Numbered from the stretch's first letter, positions 30,307 to 39,090 are shown. The stretch is DNA of 64,000 nt from Leptospira neocaledonica (GCF_002812205.1 NZ_NPEA01000006.1:1-64000), one strand, 5' to 3'. The notes: a model not told the origin generated them from the sequence alone. Numbers and translations: made by a program.

Positions 30307-30663
30307 ATGCTCATCACTGTTTGCAAAGGTAAAATCCATAGAGCCACCGTAACCGACGCGGACCTGAATTATGAGGGAAGCCTGACGGTAGATATGGATT
30401 TAGTAGACGCCGCAGGAATGTTTCCTTACGAAAAAGTTTCCGTTGTGAATGTAAACAATGGATCCAGATTCGAGACATATCTGATCGAAGGCAAAAGAGG
30501 TTCCGGAGAGATCTGTTTGAACGGAGCTGCTGCCCGCCTCGGAATGAAAGGAGACAAAGTAATTATCATCTCCTACGGTTCCTTGGAAGAAAAGGACCTA
30601 CCAAAAGGTTATAAACCTCAAGTCGTTCTCGTGGACGATAAGAACCATATCAAAAAAGCCTAA
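30307..30663 (+). CDS. panD: Aspartate 1-decarboxylase PanD
   Basis: A 118-residue pyruvoyl enzyme converting aspartate to beta-alanine for pantothenate and CoA. The self-cleavage site is G24-S25 in NYEGSLTVD; K9 (CKGKIHRATVT), the Tyr in YEKVSVVNVNNGSRFETY and the segment GEICLNGAAARLG are all in place. Length is normal. It follows the SocA-like gene by 5 bases and is probably translated from the same mRNA. A hairpin overlapping its stop codon may end the transcript. Confidence 0.98.
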   Translation: MLITVCKGKIHRATVTDADLNYEGSLTVDMDLVDAAGMFPYEKVSVVNVNNGSRFETYLIEGKRGSGEICLNGAAARLGMKGDKVIIISYGSLEEKDLPKGYKPQVVLVDDKNHIKKA

Positions 30664-30676
30664 TTTCTTAGGCTTT
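30655..30676 (+). terminator. Hairpin overlapping the panD stop codon
   Basis: AAAGCCTAA and TTAGGCTTT form a perfect nine-pair stem with a TTTC loop; the stop codon TAA is the last part of the left arm. It is followed by CCCC rather than T, so it is a stem that could pause polymerase or protect the 3' end, not a canonical terminator. Confidence 0.5.
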
Positions 30677-30751
30677 CCCCAAACTGTAATCCGCTGGACT
30701 AAATCTAGGACTCGGGTAGAATCGAACGGTTTTCATCCCGAAATGGAAATT

Positions 30752-30781
30752 CTTCTCATTTTTTTGAGGAAAAACGAGAAG
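30752..30781 (+). other. Perfect hairpin upstream of the exported-protein gene
   Basis: CTTCTC-A-TTTTT and AAAAA-C-GAGAAG pair around TTGAGG, 70 bases before the next gene. The T-run is inside the stem. It may be a leader structure or a second part of the panD 3' region. Confidence 0.4.
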
Positions 30782-30850
30782 TAACGGCTAAGTTTCGGGG
30801 CTTAGAAGTCGATATTCAAAATGAAGAACCGTACTGGGACATTAAATCGC

Positions 30851-31699
30851 ATGAAATCCGTCGCAAAATTTTCTTTTATCTTATTATTCTTAATTTTGGG
30901 AAATGGCATTTCCGGCCAAAACAATGCGGAAAAGGAAAGTAAAGGTTCCGAAGGAGTGGAATATTATCCACTCGCCTATTACGACGATAGACTCTTAGTC
31001 AAAGAGGTTTCCTTTTTCCGTAGACATGCGGATAACGGAAAAGGCGAATTCATGGACGTAATGGTTGAACTCGAGAACAGAGACTTCGACGCAGCGAACT
31101 TCTCCATTTATATTTTAGCAGTAAACGAAACTCCACTTTCCAGAGTAGATGATCGCAGAGAATTGGTCCCCTTCCCTAAGTGGAGACAGTACGATGTGGA
31201 AGAAGAAACAAAGGTAGTAAACTTCCAGAATTTAGTTCCTGTAAAACTGGACAGCAAAAACGTTTGGGGAGAGAAGAAGTTCGCAGACGTGAAAAAAACC
31301 TACGATGAAAAGATCGCGAGGGGAGAAAAAGTAAAATTCCCGAATCCGAATCTGGACACCCTGGTTCATTATCTCACAAATAATCCTAAGGATGCACTTC
31401 CAATCGTTCTTTACGGAGAAGAAGGACCTGCAAAAGACAAAGTCCTGATCAGCAATTTCGTGCCTCAGACTGCAGAAGATCTGCAAAAACAAAAACACGA
31501 TACTTTAAGCAAACATACTTATACCGTATACAATGCTAAGTATAAATCCACGATCTTCTCTCACCATTACACTGAGTATCGTCCTGGATATTTTACATTT
31601 AACAAGGTTGTAGTTTTGATCTTCAATCCACAAAAAGAGAAAAACAAGTTAGTTTATCGTAAGATCATAGACATCAACGGTTTGAAATTGGTGAACTAA
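30851..31699 (+). CDS. Exported protein of unknown function
   Basis: A 282-residue protein with a signal peptide (MKSVAKFSFILLFLILGNGISGQ, cleavage near the end of that segment). An ATG ten codons upstream (30821) is possible, but would put a long polar stretch before the hydrophobic core. The mature part is charged and beta-rich with segments such as EVSFFRRHADNGKGEFMDVMVEL and YTFNKVVVLIFNP-like strands; I recognise no domain. It is probably periplasmic or outer-membrane associated. It stands alone and ends before a strong bidirectional terminator. Confidence 0.72.
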   Translation: MKSVAKFSFILLFLILGNGISGQNNAEKESKGSEGVEYYPLAYYDDRLLVKEVSFFRRHADNGKGEFMDVMVELENRDFDAANFSIYILAVNETPLSRVDDRRELVPFPKWRQYDVEEETKVVNFQNLVPVKLDSKNVWGEKKFADVKKTYDEKIARGEKVKFPNPNLDTLVHYLTNNPKDALPIVLYGEEGPAKDKVLISNFVPQTAEDLQKQKHDTLSKHTYTVYNAKYKSTIFSHHYTEYRPGYFTFNKVVVLIFNPQKEKNKLVYRKIIDINGLKLVN

Positions 31700-31733
31700 G
31701 ACTTAAAGATCGAGACTCTCAAGTCTATATAAT

Positions 31734-31764
31734 AAAAAAGGACCCAGAAAAGGGTCCTTTTTTT
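31734..31764. terminator. Bidirectional terminator
   Basis: AAAAAAGGACCC and GGGTCCTTTTTT form a perfect 12-pair stem around AGAAAA, with T-runs in both directions. It sits between the convergent exported-protein gene and the small gene at 31769. Confidence 0.95.
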
Positions 31765-31768
31765 GTGC

Positions 31769-32011
31769 TCAGGGACTTTGACCAGATCCTGGTCTACGGT
31801 AACGATCTATACTGCCCGGAACGAATCTTGTGGTCCATTGTCCTCGGTCGATGTTTTTCTCCACCCAACCTTTTCCATGATCCCATCTACCATCCGATAT
31901 AAAATCGAAAAAGTAAGAGGAGTTCATGTACCGATAGGAGTCCATGATATCTAAGATATCTCGACTCTCCGAGTCCTCAGGAGCCTCTTCGAAGAAGAAG
32001 TTGCTATCCAT
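31769..32011 (-). CDS. Small hypothetical protein
   Basis: An 80-residue, acidic, aromatic-rich protein (SSYFFDFISDGRWDHGKGW in the middle) with no signal peptide and no recognised domain. A GAGG ribosome site lies before the ATG, and the gene ends at a bidirectional terminator, which supports real coding. Composition of the last 20 residues is basic and Pro-rich, so the C-terminus may be disordered. Function unknown. Confidence 0.55.
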   Translation of the reverse strand: MDSNFFFEEAPEDSESRDILDIMDSYRYMNSSYFFDFISDGRWDHGKGWVEKNIDRGQWTTRFVPGSIDRYRRPGSGQSP

Positions 32012-32107
32012 TCGCCTCTACCATGAATCGTTCCATACAAATGTCCATCTTTATTTATAGTCCGCCTCAAAACTTATGTCATCGAATTTGTACCGGGTCG
32101 CGGGCTT

Positions 32108-32127
32108 CAAGAGCCTGAAAGGCTCTT
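32108..32127. other. Short hairpin in the gap between two small genes
   Basis: AAGAGCC and GGCTCTT pair around TGAAA in the gap between the small genes at 31769 and 32163. No T-run follows. A similar GAGCC/GGCTC core occurs in the leader of gap. Confidence 0.35.
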
Positions 32128-32162
32128 AGCTAATGAGAAAATAATCTAGGGTTGGTCTCATA

Positions 32163-32450
32163 TCAAGACTCATCCCCTGATACTTTAGACTCCGGCTCCT
32201 CCCTGTTCCCCTCCCGCTGGTTGGAAATGGAATAAAGAAAAGGCAAAAATCCCTGGTTTTTTTCAGGAATAGACTCCTTTCTCAAAAACTTGGATCGGGT
32301 CTTTCTGTAAGATTGTTTGGTTTGCCTGAACTTCTCCGCCTCGTCCAAAAGCCCATCCAATCGATTCTCCAGAAAAAATCTAAGTTCTTCCTGTAAATCC
32401 TCGCCGATTTTTTCGGATCCTTGTTCTGAATTTTTTGGCTCCTTCTCCAT
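32163..32450 (-). CDS. Small charged hypothetical protein
   Basis: A 95-residue highly charged protein with a probable coiled coil (LQEELRFFLENRLDGLLDEA) followed by a basic stretch and an acidic, disordered-looking end. No signal peptide and no known domain. It is divergent from the HATPase-HDOD gene, whose ATG at 32565 lies about 115 bases away. An overlapping frame on the same strand (32282..32587) is less likely, because it would run into that upstream region and has poorer composition. Confidence 0.5.
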   Translation of the reverse strand: MEKEPKNSEQGSEKIGEDLQEELRFFLENRLDGLLDEAEKFRQTKQSYRKTRSKFLRKESIPEKNQGFLPFLYSISNQREGNREEPESKVSGDES

Positions 32451-32564
32451 TTCCGGCCCCCAAATAGTATTTTAGGTCTCCCCCGGACAAACAGGTGCCC
32501 AATTCGAAAAATGGAGCGCATTTTTTTTCTTGCGACAAGGGAGTTTAGACCCAAATTTGAGGGA

Positions 32565-34046
32565 ATGCTAAATCCGACAGAACTCACTGAAACCCTTGTC
32601 TCCGGGAAAGATATCGAACTGGAATATAGATTTATTTCAGACGAGGACCATCAGCAGATTTATCTTCTGCTACTCCAGGTTTTGGGAAATCTGGACAGAT
32701 TATTTCTCACGGAAGTGGTTTCTACCATTCTGAAAGAACTTTTGATGAACGCGAATAAGGCGAACGCCAAGAGGCTTTTTTTCCTTACGGAAGGACTGAA
32801 TATAAACGAAGCATCTCATTATAATAAAGGGATGAAACGTTTTCTGGAAGATATCATCCATAAATGGGATGAACAGGAGAAGGTACTCAAAGGTTCCAAT
32901 CTATCAGTTCGTCTCCGCGCAAAGATCATGAACCAGAACCTGATCTTTTTGATCGAGAACGATGCGGCACTTCTTCCCCAAGAGTCCGAAAGGATCAAAG
33001 CAAGATTAGAATCGGCGAGTAAGTTTAACGATCTATCCGATGCATTTCTTTCTATGGCAGACAGCCAAGAAAGTGCGGGGCTTGGACTCGTTCTCATACA
33101 GTTATTATTAAAAAACTCAGGCATAGGTTCTGATAAATTTAAGATAGAAACAGATGGAAAGATCACTAGAGCTACCTTAGTGATCCCTAAACAGATCGTT
33201 CCATTGGATGTGGCTACCAAACTCAAAGACAGGATCTTGGCAGAAGTGGATGGACTTCCCCCACTTCCTCATACTCTGACACGAATAATAAATCTTTGTA
33301 ACAATCCTGATTCCGATTTAGGAGTTATCGCTAATGAGATAGAAAGAAATCCTGCCATCAGCGCGGACCTTCTAAAACTTTCTAACTCGGCGGGTTTCGC
33401 GAGTAGGAATAAAGTAAATACTATCGTCCAAGCTGTTAAGGTTGTGGGACTGAAGAACGTCCGAAATCTTTTGTATGTATCAGGCGTACGAAAGATCATG
33501 GAAGGAAGATATTCCAAACTCCAAGAAGTATGGAATCATTCCAACCTTGCGAGTTATTTCGCGAGGCAGGTTTCTCAAAGAGCTGGACTCGGAAAACTTT
33601 CCGATATCGCAGCAGTCGGTGCCTTACTCCATGATTTAGGAAAATTCATTTTGCTTTCATTGGACCCTACATTATTCAAACGTTTGGCGTCTTACCAAAA
33701 GAATAGGGACCTTTCCAATTCCACGATCTTAGAAGAAATTTCCACAGGTATTTCTCATCCCACCCTGGGAGCAATGCTCGCCAGAAAATGGGATTTTCCT
33801 CCGGACCTTGTACATATGATCGAATTTCATCATAGAGCCTTCATGGCGACTAACACGATTTATACGGATTTAGTTGATTCTGTATACGTTGCAAATATGA
33901 TGTGCGATTATCTGGATAAAAAAACCAGCTATTATGCCGCTGACTCGAGTATACTAAAAAAATTCCAGTTAGACGATAAGGCAAAGTTCGAAGAGACCTG
34001 CGAAAAATTGGCAAAGGCCTACGAGATCGCGAATGAAGAAAACTGA
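32565..34046 (+). CDS. HATPase-like and HDOD domain signalling protein
   Basis: A 493-residue protein starting at the ATG preceded by GAGGGA; a frame upstream to 32511 is open but unlike the family. Residues 30-210 resemble a GHKL ATPase: KELLMNANKANAK (N box) and QESAGLGLVLIQLLL (G box). Residues 215-480 form an HDOD domain: LPPLPHTLTRIINLCNNPDSD, AISADLLKLSNSAGF and GALLHDLGKFILLSL, which keeps HD residues many HDODs lose. HDOD proteins link signals to regulation and virulence in many bacteria. The stop overlaps the ABC ATPase start by 14 bases, so the two are co-translated. Confidence 0.85.
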   Translation: MLNPTELTETLVSGKDIELEYRFISDEDHQQIYLLLLQVLGNLDRLFLTEVVSTILKELLMNANKANAKRLFFLTEGLNINEASHYNKGMKRFLEDIIHKWDEQEKVLKGSNLSVRLRAKIMNQNLIFLIENDAALLPQESERIKARLESASKFNDLSDAFLSMADSQESAGLGLVLIQLLLKNSGIGSDKFKIETDGKITRATLVIPKQIVPLDVATKLKDRILAEVDGLPPLPHTLTRIINLCNNPDSDLGVIANEIERNPAISADLLKLSNSAGFASRNKVNTIVQAVKVVGLKNVRNLLYVSGVRKIMEGRYSKLQEVWNHSNLASYFARQVSQRAGLGKLSDIAAVGALLHDLGKFILLSLDPTLFKRLASYQKNRDLSNSTILEEISTGISHPTLGAMLARKWDFPPDLVHMIEFHHRAFMATNTIYTDLVDSVYVANMMCDYLDKKTSYYAADSSILKKFQLDDKAKFEETCEKLAKAYEIANEEN

Positions 34047-34833
34047 ATCTAATAACCTACTCAATTTACACGGAATTAAGTTTTATAGATCCGGGACTCC
34101 GATTCTGGACGGGATCGATTTTCAGATCAATTCCGGAGAGCATTGGGTACTTTTAGGCCGGAATGGAGCCGGGAAAACCACTTTGGTAAATTTGATCTAC
34201 GGTTCTGTATGGCCCACAGCAGGTAGGATCAATCTTTTCGGCGAGACCTTCGGAGAAACTCCTTTGCAAATCTTACGTAATAAGATAGGAATCTTGGATT
34301 CTTCCCAGCAAGAAAGCGCGCTTCAAAAAAGTCTTACAGTTTATGATGTACTTCTAACCGGTTTTTTTCATACCATAGGTTTTTATAGGGAATCCAATGC
34401 CTGGGAAGAAAAAGAAGCGGAACGAATTTTAGAAGAGAACGGTTTCGGCGCTAAAAGAAACCAACTGTTCCGCACTTTATCTTCAGGAGAAAAGAAGAAA
34501 ATACTCTTCTTAAGAGCAATGTGCACTTCTCCTGAATTTGTAATTTTAGATGAGCCATGTTCCGGACTGGATCTGACAGCCAGAGAGGAATTTATAGACT
34601 TCTTAGATGAATATAAGAAAAATCGAAACTTCACTTCTATTTATATTACCCACAGGATCGACGAAATCCCCCCTTTTTACGAACATGCTGCTCTTTTAAA
34701 GTCAGGTAAGATCCTATTCTCAGGAGAGATCAAGGAAGCATTTAGCTCCGCAAGACTTTCCGATCTATACGACCGTAAGGTAGAAGCAGAAAATCGGAAT
34801 GGCACCTGGGTAGCAGTTACTGAAAGAAAGTAA
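34033..34833 (+). CDS. ABC transporter ATP-binding protein
   Basis: A 266-residue stand-alone ATPase with Walker A GRNGAGKTTL (near residue 42), signature LSSGEKKKILFLRA, Walker B FVILDEPCSGLDL and the switch His in ITHRIDEIP. No permease gene is next to it; the Walker A with Arg before Asn and the overall pattern resemble single ATPases of the ModF/YlmA type. It overlaps the HATPase-HDOD gene by 14 bases, suggesting that the two are made together. Partner and substrate unknown. Downstream is a repeat-rich region shared with the convergent topA. Confidence 0.9.
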   Translation: MKKTESNNLLNLHGIKFYRSGTPILDGIDFQINSGEHWVLLGRNGAGKTTLVNLIYGSVWPTAGRINLFGETFGETPLQILRNKIGILDSSQQESALQKSLTVYDVLLTGFFHTIGFYRESNAWEEKEAERILEENGFGAKRNQLFRTLSSGEKKKILFLRAMCTSPEFVILDEPCSGLDLTAREEFIDFLDEYKKNRNFTSIYITHRIDEIPPFYEHAALLKSGKILFSGEIKEAFSSARLSDLYDRKVEAENRNGTWVAVTERK

Positions 34834-34842
34834 GCAGGATTT

Positions 34843-34940
34843 TCGCACGGAGTCCATAGAGAATACGGAGAGGATTTGCGATGTAGAAACTCCTACATAC
34901 GAAAAATTTATAGTAGAACACTTGTAGGAGCTCCTACAAT
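34843..34940. repeat. Interspersed repeat with TGTAGGAACTCC-type modules
   Basis: Contains CGCACGGAGTCCATAGAG, CGATGTAGAAACTCCTACAT and TTGTAGGAGCTCCTACAA, the last a near-perfect palindrome. The CGATGTAGxAACTCC module recurs in the repeat at 11477. It lies directly before a larger palindrome in the same convergent gap. Confidence 0.65.
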
Positions 34941-34959
34941 ATCTTTGCCAGATCTAATT

Positions 34960-35124
34960 ATTTCAAAAACGATTTAAGAAATATACATATACATGGAGTG
35001 AATTCTTTACCTGAGAGCGAAGTCAGGATGGCGAAGCGCCCCGGAGCTCTGCACAGGAAGTGCAGGCGAAGGGGAAGGTAAAGAATTCACTCCAAAAATA
35101 CGTTTCTTAAAGCGTTTTTGAAAT
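34960..35124. repeat. 165-bp near-perfect palindrome with GC-rich core
   Basis: Two nested arm pairs: ATTTCAAAAACGATTTAAGAAA (34960..34981; one base different from the inverted copy at 35103..35124), and TGGAGTGAATTCTTTACCT (34994..35012; identical to the inverted copy at 35076..35094). The 63-base core is GC-rich, with GGCGAAGCGCC and TGCACAGGAAGTGCA. It lies between the convergent ABC ATPase and topA genes, reaching to within six bases of the topA stop codon. It may be a mini mobile element, a strong bidirectional terminator, or both. Confidence 0.85.
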
Positions 35125-35129
35125 AGATT

Positions 35130-36974
35130 TTAGATATATTCCGCATAATCACATTGCGGAAATCTAGAACAGATATAATATTCTTTTTTCTTTGAAGATT
35201 TTTTTCTAACCCTCTCCCCTTCTTTGCATACGGGACAGTTCCCATATTTGGGAGTTTTCGGTTTTTCTTTTAGCTGCTTATTGATCGCGATTATATTCGT
35301 TTTTTTTAATTGAGAATCCAAGATGGAATAAAACTCGGAAAGCACCTTGGATCTACTCTCCTCTCCCGAAGCGATAGAATCCAATTTTTGTTCCATTTCG
35401 GAAGTAAATTTTTCTCGGAATAGATCCGCAAAGGCCGCCTGTAAAAAAGAATTTACCTTTTCTCCGAGAGTCTCCGAATATAATTTTCCTTTTTCCGAAT
35501 ATACGTATTTTCTTTTGTATAATGTCTCTAAGATAGAAGCAAATGTAGAAGGCCTACCAATTCCTTCTTTTTCCAATTTGGAGACAAGACTTGCTTCGGT
35601 ATATCTGGGAGGAGGTTCTGTGGTTCTTTCTTGGATCTCCCATGGTTCAGGAGTTAAAGTTTCTCCCTTTTTCCAAGCGGGAAGAATATCCGCATATTGA
35701 TTATAGATCTTTTTATAACCTGGATCTAGGGTAAAAAGTTTTTCTCCTTCCCAAACTTCTCCGCCTGCGTTTGCTATAAATGTTAATCTTTTCCAAGTTT
35801 CCGGCTTCATCTGAGAAGCAAGGGTCCGCTTCCATATCAATTCATATAATTTTTTAGAATCCTTACTAAGATTACGATCTCCAAGTTCGGATACGAAAGA
35901 AGGCTCTAAAAATATATCTACCGGTCGAATCGCCTCATGAGCATCCTGGGATTTTCCCTTTGTTTTTTTGAGTCTATAAGTTTGAGTTTTGTCGGATACA
36001 AATTCAGGACCGAACTTTGAGCCGATCTTCCTACGAATGGATCCGACTGCTTCTTCTCCAATCCGAACCGAATCTGTCCTCATATAAGTAATCAGTCCTT
36101 GGGATTTTCCTTTTCCCAAATCTATTCCCTCATACAATTCTTGGGCAAGTTTCATCGTTTTAGATGCAGAAAATTTTAAGATCCTAAACGCTTCTTGCTG
36201 CAAAGTGGCAGTAGTAAAAGGTGGAGGCGGAAGTGTTTCTCCTAACTTTTCTTTTTTTTCCGTAATCTGTAATACTTTTGTTTTTTTTAATATAGAATCC
36301 AGGAACTCCGAAGCTTTTTTTTGAGTGGAAAAGGCGTCCTTTTGCGGATAAAAAACGATTTTTTCATTTTCTCCCGATCTGTAAAACACGGTTGCGGAAA
36401 CAATCCAAGTGGTTTCCGGAATAAAGCTGCGGATCTCTTCTTCTCTTTCACAGATCCATTTGAGAGCGACTGATTGAACCCTTCCCGCAGAAAGGCCTTC
36501 GCCTCCTACTGCTCTCCATAAAAAGGGACTGATTTTGTACCCGATGAGTCTATCTAAGATTCTTCTTGCCTTTTGGGAATCTACCAAATCCAGATCGATC
36601 TCGTCAGGCTCCGAGATTGCCTGTAAAATTTTGTCCTTATGTATTTCTTGGAAACGAATTCGAGAAATCTTTACCTTCTTCCCTAATTTTTGGGCAAGGA
36701 TATAACCTATAAACTCACCTTCTCTATCCGGGTCGGTCGCAATTAGTACGGAAGAATGTGATTTGGCCTCCTTTAAAATAGAAGATAGAACTTTCTTTTT
36801 TCCCTTGAGAGGAACATACTCCGGCTCGAAATCCTTTTCGATTTTGATCCCAATCCGATCCACAGGAAGATCCAAGATATGTCCGAAGGTGGCGAGCACC
36901 TTGTATTCTTTTCCCAAATAGGAAGAGATCGTTTTAACTTTGGTGGGAGATTCTACAAGTACTAGAACAGACAT
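35130..36974 (-). CDS. topA: DNA topoisomerase I (type IA)
   Basis: A 614-residue enzyme that relaxes negative supercoils. The Toprim domain has E9 (VLVESPTKVKTI) and DPDREGE at 81-87; AGRVQSVALKWICERE is at 163-180; the catalytic tyrosine is Y297 in GLITYMRTDSVRI. It has only one C-terminal zinc motif (CPVCKEGERV...CSRFPQCDY), so it is shorter than the 865-residue E. coli enzyme but in the range of many bacterial forms. The ATG is clear. It ends six bases from a large palindrome and is followed upstream by a DUF2236 gene on the same strand. Confidence 0.96.
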   Translation of the reverse strand: MSVLVLVESPTKVKTISSYLGKEYKVLATFGHILDLPVDRIGIKIEKDFEPEYVPLKGKKKVLSSILKEAKSHSSVLIATDPDREGEFIGYILAQKLGKKVKISRIRFQEIHKDKILQAISEPDEIDLDLVDSQKARRILDRLIGYKISPFLWRAVGGEGLSAGRVQSVALKWICEREEEIRSFIPETTWIVSATVFYRSGENEKIVFYPQKDAFSTQKKASEFLDSILKKTKVLQITEKKEKLGETLPPPPFTTATLQQEAFRILKFSASKTMKLAQELYEGIDLGKGKSQGLITYMRTDSVRIGEEAVGSIRRKIGSKFGPEFVSDKTQTYRLKKTKGKSQDAHEAIRPVDIFLEPSFVSELGDRNLSKDSKKLYELIWKRTLASQMKPETWKRLTFIANAGGEVWEGEKLFTLDPGYKKIYNQYADILPAWKKGETLTPEPWEIQERTTEPPPRYTEASLVSKLEKEGIGRPSTFASILETLYKRKYVYSEKGKLYSETLGEKVNSFLQAAFADLFREKFTSEMEQKLDSIASGEESRSKVLSEFYSILDSQLKKTNIIAINKQLKEKPKTPKYGNCPVCKEGERVRKKSSKKKEYYICSRFPQCDYAEYI

Positions 36975-37012
36975 TTCGGAACGGACCGGAAATCCAGCCC
37001 TTCCGTATTTTT

Positions 37013-37861
37013 CTAATGAGGTCCTAACTCTTCAATCAAATATCCGTTCGGATAACTAGGGTTATTTCGTTTGGTAACGTAATAAGGAGTTTTTCGAGGT
37101 GGCCAGAAATATCGTAAGAAAAATGCTCTGAATTTTAAAATCGAATAGGTTAAACCAGCTACGATCGGATTCGGTTTCGGAAATCCCATCGCTTCTCTAA
37201 GAGGTTTGTCCATAAGAGAATACACTGCATTATAAACCAAATATTCCAGACCGGGAATTTTTGGAATTCTGGAAGAAGCGATCTTCATCGTTGCGAGAGC
37301 AACTTGTTCTGAGTCTTTAGTTCGGTAGAAGTTTTCCTTTTCGAATCTCAGATTGAATTCCAACATTTCTTCGTAAGTTTCCGGAATATTTTTGATATTC
37401 ATCTTTTTTCCGATCTGTTTCCAAAGATAAAAATTAGCCAATCTTTCTTTTTCAGTGCTCTTTCTCCATCCGAACTTTTGGTTCCAACGATCCGGCTCGA
37501 ATATAAAAGTAGTGAGTGTATATAAGAAGTCTTCGTTCTTGATATCGTATTCCTTATGGATCTGGTTTAGCCTTCTCATGGCTTCTCGTCCTCTTTCGCT
37601 GTCCAGTCCGTTCTCTATAAATTCCGCAAGGATTAGAGCGGTGTCATCGTATCTTTTTTGTCCTGCAAGTTCGAATCGTTTAGTAGTATTTAATATTTTT
37701 GAAATAGAAGGAATTGCAAATGTCCTGAAGAAAGAGATAGCAAGTGAGATCTCCACATCCTGAGGAAAATCATAACTTCCTGCAAGAAATACGATCTTCT
37801 GTGCATCCTTCTCCGCATCCAATTCATTAATTTGTTTTAATATTTTCAAACGGTTGAACAT
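37013..37861 (-). CDS. DUF2236/MpaB-like oxygenase-family protein
   Basis: A 282-residue soluble protein resembling the DUF2236 group (rubber oxygenase/MpaB-like): AIPSISKILNTTKRFELAG, GREAMRRLNQIHKEYDI with the conserved His, TTFIFEPDRWNQKFGW and LANFYLWKQIGKKMNI. Some members bind haem b through histidines and cleave polyisoprenoids; whether this one is an oxygenase is not shown here. A basic C-terminus ends the protein. It is upstream of topA on the same strand by 38 bases and separated from cysK by a terminator. Confidence 0.65.
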   Translation of the reverse strand: MFNRLKILKQINELDAEKDAQKIVFLAGSYDFPQDVEISLAISFFRTFAIPSISKILNTTKRFELAGQKRYDDTALILAEFIENGLDSERGREAMRRLNQIHKEYDIKNEDFLYTLTTFIFEPDRWNQKFGWRKSTEKERLANFYLWKQIGKKMNIKNIPETYEEMLEFNLRFEKENFYRTKDSEQVALATMKIASSRIPKIPGLEYLVYNAVYSLMDKPLREAMGFPKPNPIVAGLTYSILKFRAFFLRYFWPPRKTPYYVTKRNNPSYPNGYLIEELGPH

Positions 37862-37980
37862 CTGTTTATTTTTTCCTTTGATACCGAACTTTTACTTTTT
37901 CTACTTTTTCGCACAGATGTTCGGTTTAATTCGCAAAGCAAGTAATTTATTATAATACTTTTATAACAAACAATGAGTAC

Positions 37981-38014
37981 AAAAAAATCCCGACGTTTTA
38001 CCGCCGGGATTTTC
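37981..38014 (-). terminator. Rho-independent terminator of cysK
   Basis: On the minus strand AAAATCCCGGCG pairs with CGTCGGGATTTT (one G-U) around GTAAAA and is followed by more T, about 25 bases after the cysK stop. Confidence 0.93.
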
Positions 38015-38037
38015 TAAAACAGACTTAGATTGAGATC

Positions 38038-38967
38038 TTAGCCGTTAGAAGGAACTGGGAAAAGTCCTTCGATAGAAAGGTATCTTTCTCCAGTATCGTA
38101 GTTGAAGGTAAGAACTGTTGCTCCTTCCGGAAGTTCAGGAAGTTTTTTAGCAACCGCTGCTAAAGCTGCACCGGAAGATACTCCTAAGAAAATTCCTTCT
38201 TCTTTTGCTGCGCGAAGAGCGTATTGAAAAGCCTCGTCCTTAGAAACTTGGATTACTCCGTCGAGTAGATCAGTGTGCAAGTTTTTAGGAATGAACCCAG
38301 CTCCAATTCCTTGGATCGGGTGTGGTCCAGGCTTTCCTCCGGAAATTACTGGAGAAGCTTCCGGCTCAACTGCGAATACCTTAGTTTTAGGGAACTTCTC
38401 CTTTAGAACTTTAGCAACCCCAGTGATATGTCCACCTGTACCGACTCCGGTAATCAGAGCGTCTACTCCATTTGGAAAGTCTTTCAGGATTTCTGCTGCA
38501 GTGGTTTCAATATGAACTTGAATGTTTGCTTCGTTCTCGAATTGTTGAGGCATCCAAGCTTTTGGATTTTCAGAAACTAGTTGTTTTGCTCTTTCGATTG
38601 CTCCAGGCATTCCTTTTTCACGAGGAGTAAGATCGAACTCAGCGCCGTAAGCAGCCATAATTCTTCTTCTTTCAACGCTCATAGACTCAGGCATTACTAG
38701 GATCAAACGATATCCTTTTACTGCCGCAACAAGAGCTAAACCGATACCAGTGTTTCCGGAAGTCGGCTCGATGATTACTGTATCCTTAGTGAGTTTTCCG
38801 CTTTTTTCAGCGTCCTCGATCATAGAAAGCGCGATACGATCCTTGATAGAACCGCCCGGATTGCTACGCTCTAATTTAGAATATACATTGTATTTAGATC
38901 CAAAGAGTCGGTTGATTTTCACATGGGGAGTGTTACCGATCGTCTCTAAGATATTATTTGCTTTCAT
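38038..38967 (-). CDS. cysK: Cysteine synthase A
   Basis: A 309-residue pyridoxal-phosphate enzyme of O-acetylserine sulfhydrylase type: O-acetylserine plus sulfide gives cysteine. The cofactor lysine is K42 in [13 protein letters not shown], the substrate loop is [15 protein letters not shown] near residue 68, and the phosphate loop [11 protein letters not shown] lies near 175; [11 protein letters not shown] closes the chain. A terminator follows it, and a direct repeat of TCAATATAT lies 41-70 bases upstream of the ATG, suggesting regulation by sulfur or redox state. The start follows AGGAATT. Confidence 0.97.
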   Translation of the reverse strand: MKANNILETIGNTPHVKINRLFGSKYNVYSKLERSNPGGSIKDRIALSMIEDAEKSGKLTKDTVIIEPTSGNTGIGLALVAAVKGYRLILVMPESMSVERRRIMAAYGAEFDLTPREKGMPGAIERAKQLVSENPKAWMPQQFENEANIQVHIETTAAEILKDFPNGVDALITGVGTGGHITGVAKVLKEKFPKTKVFAVEPEASPVISGGKPGPHPIQGIGAGFIPKNLHTDLLDGVIQVSKDEAFQYALRAAKEEGIFLGVSSGAALAAVAKKLPELPEGATVLTFNYDTGERYLSIEGLFPVPSNG

Positions 38968-39007
38968 TAGGAATTCCTACCTCTGCAGCTGGGTTTTTGT
39001 GAACTTG

Positions 39008-39037
39008 TCAATATATTAAACATCTTTTTCAATATAT
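39008..39037 (-). promoter_or_regulatory. Direct-repeat operator candidate upstream of cysK
   Basis: TCAATATAT occurs twice (39008..39016 and 39029..39037), 21 bases apart or two helical turns. On the minus strand the copies read ATATATTGA and overlap a region with TTGATA and TATATT hexamers. The arrangement suits a dimeric repressor. Confidence 0.5.
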
Positions 39038-39090
39038 CAAATGCGATCAATGAAAAAAGATCAAAACTGTCGGGATATTTCTAAGACCGG

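Noticed and set aside
32282..32587. 101-codon minus-strand frame
   Set aside because: It overlaps both the small charged gene (better start) and the HATPase-HDOD start; basic, low-complexity residues.
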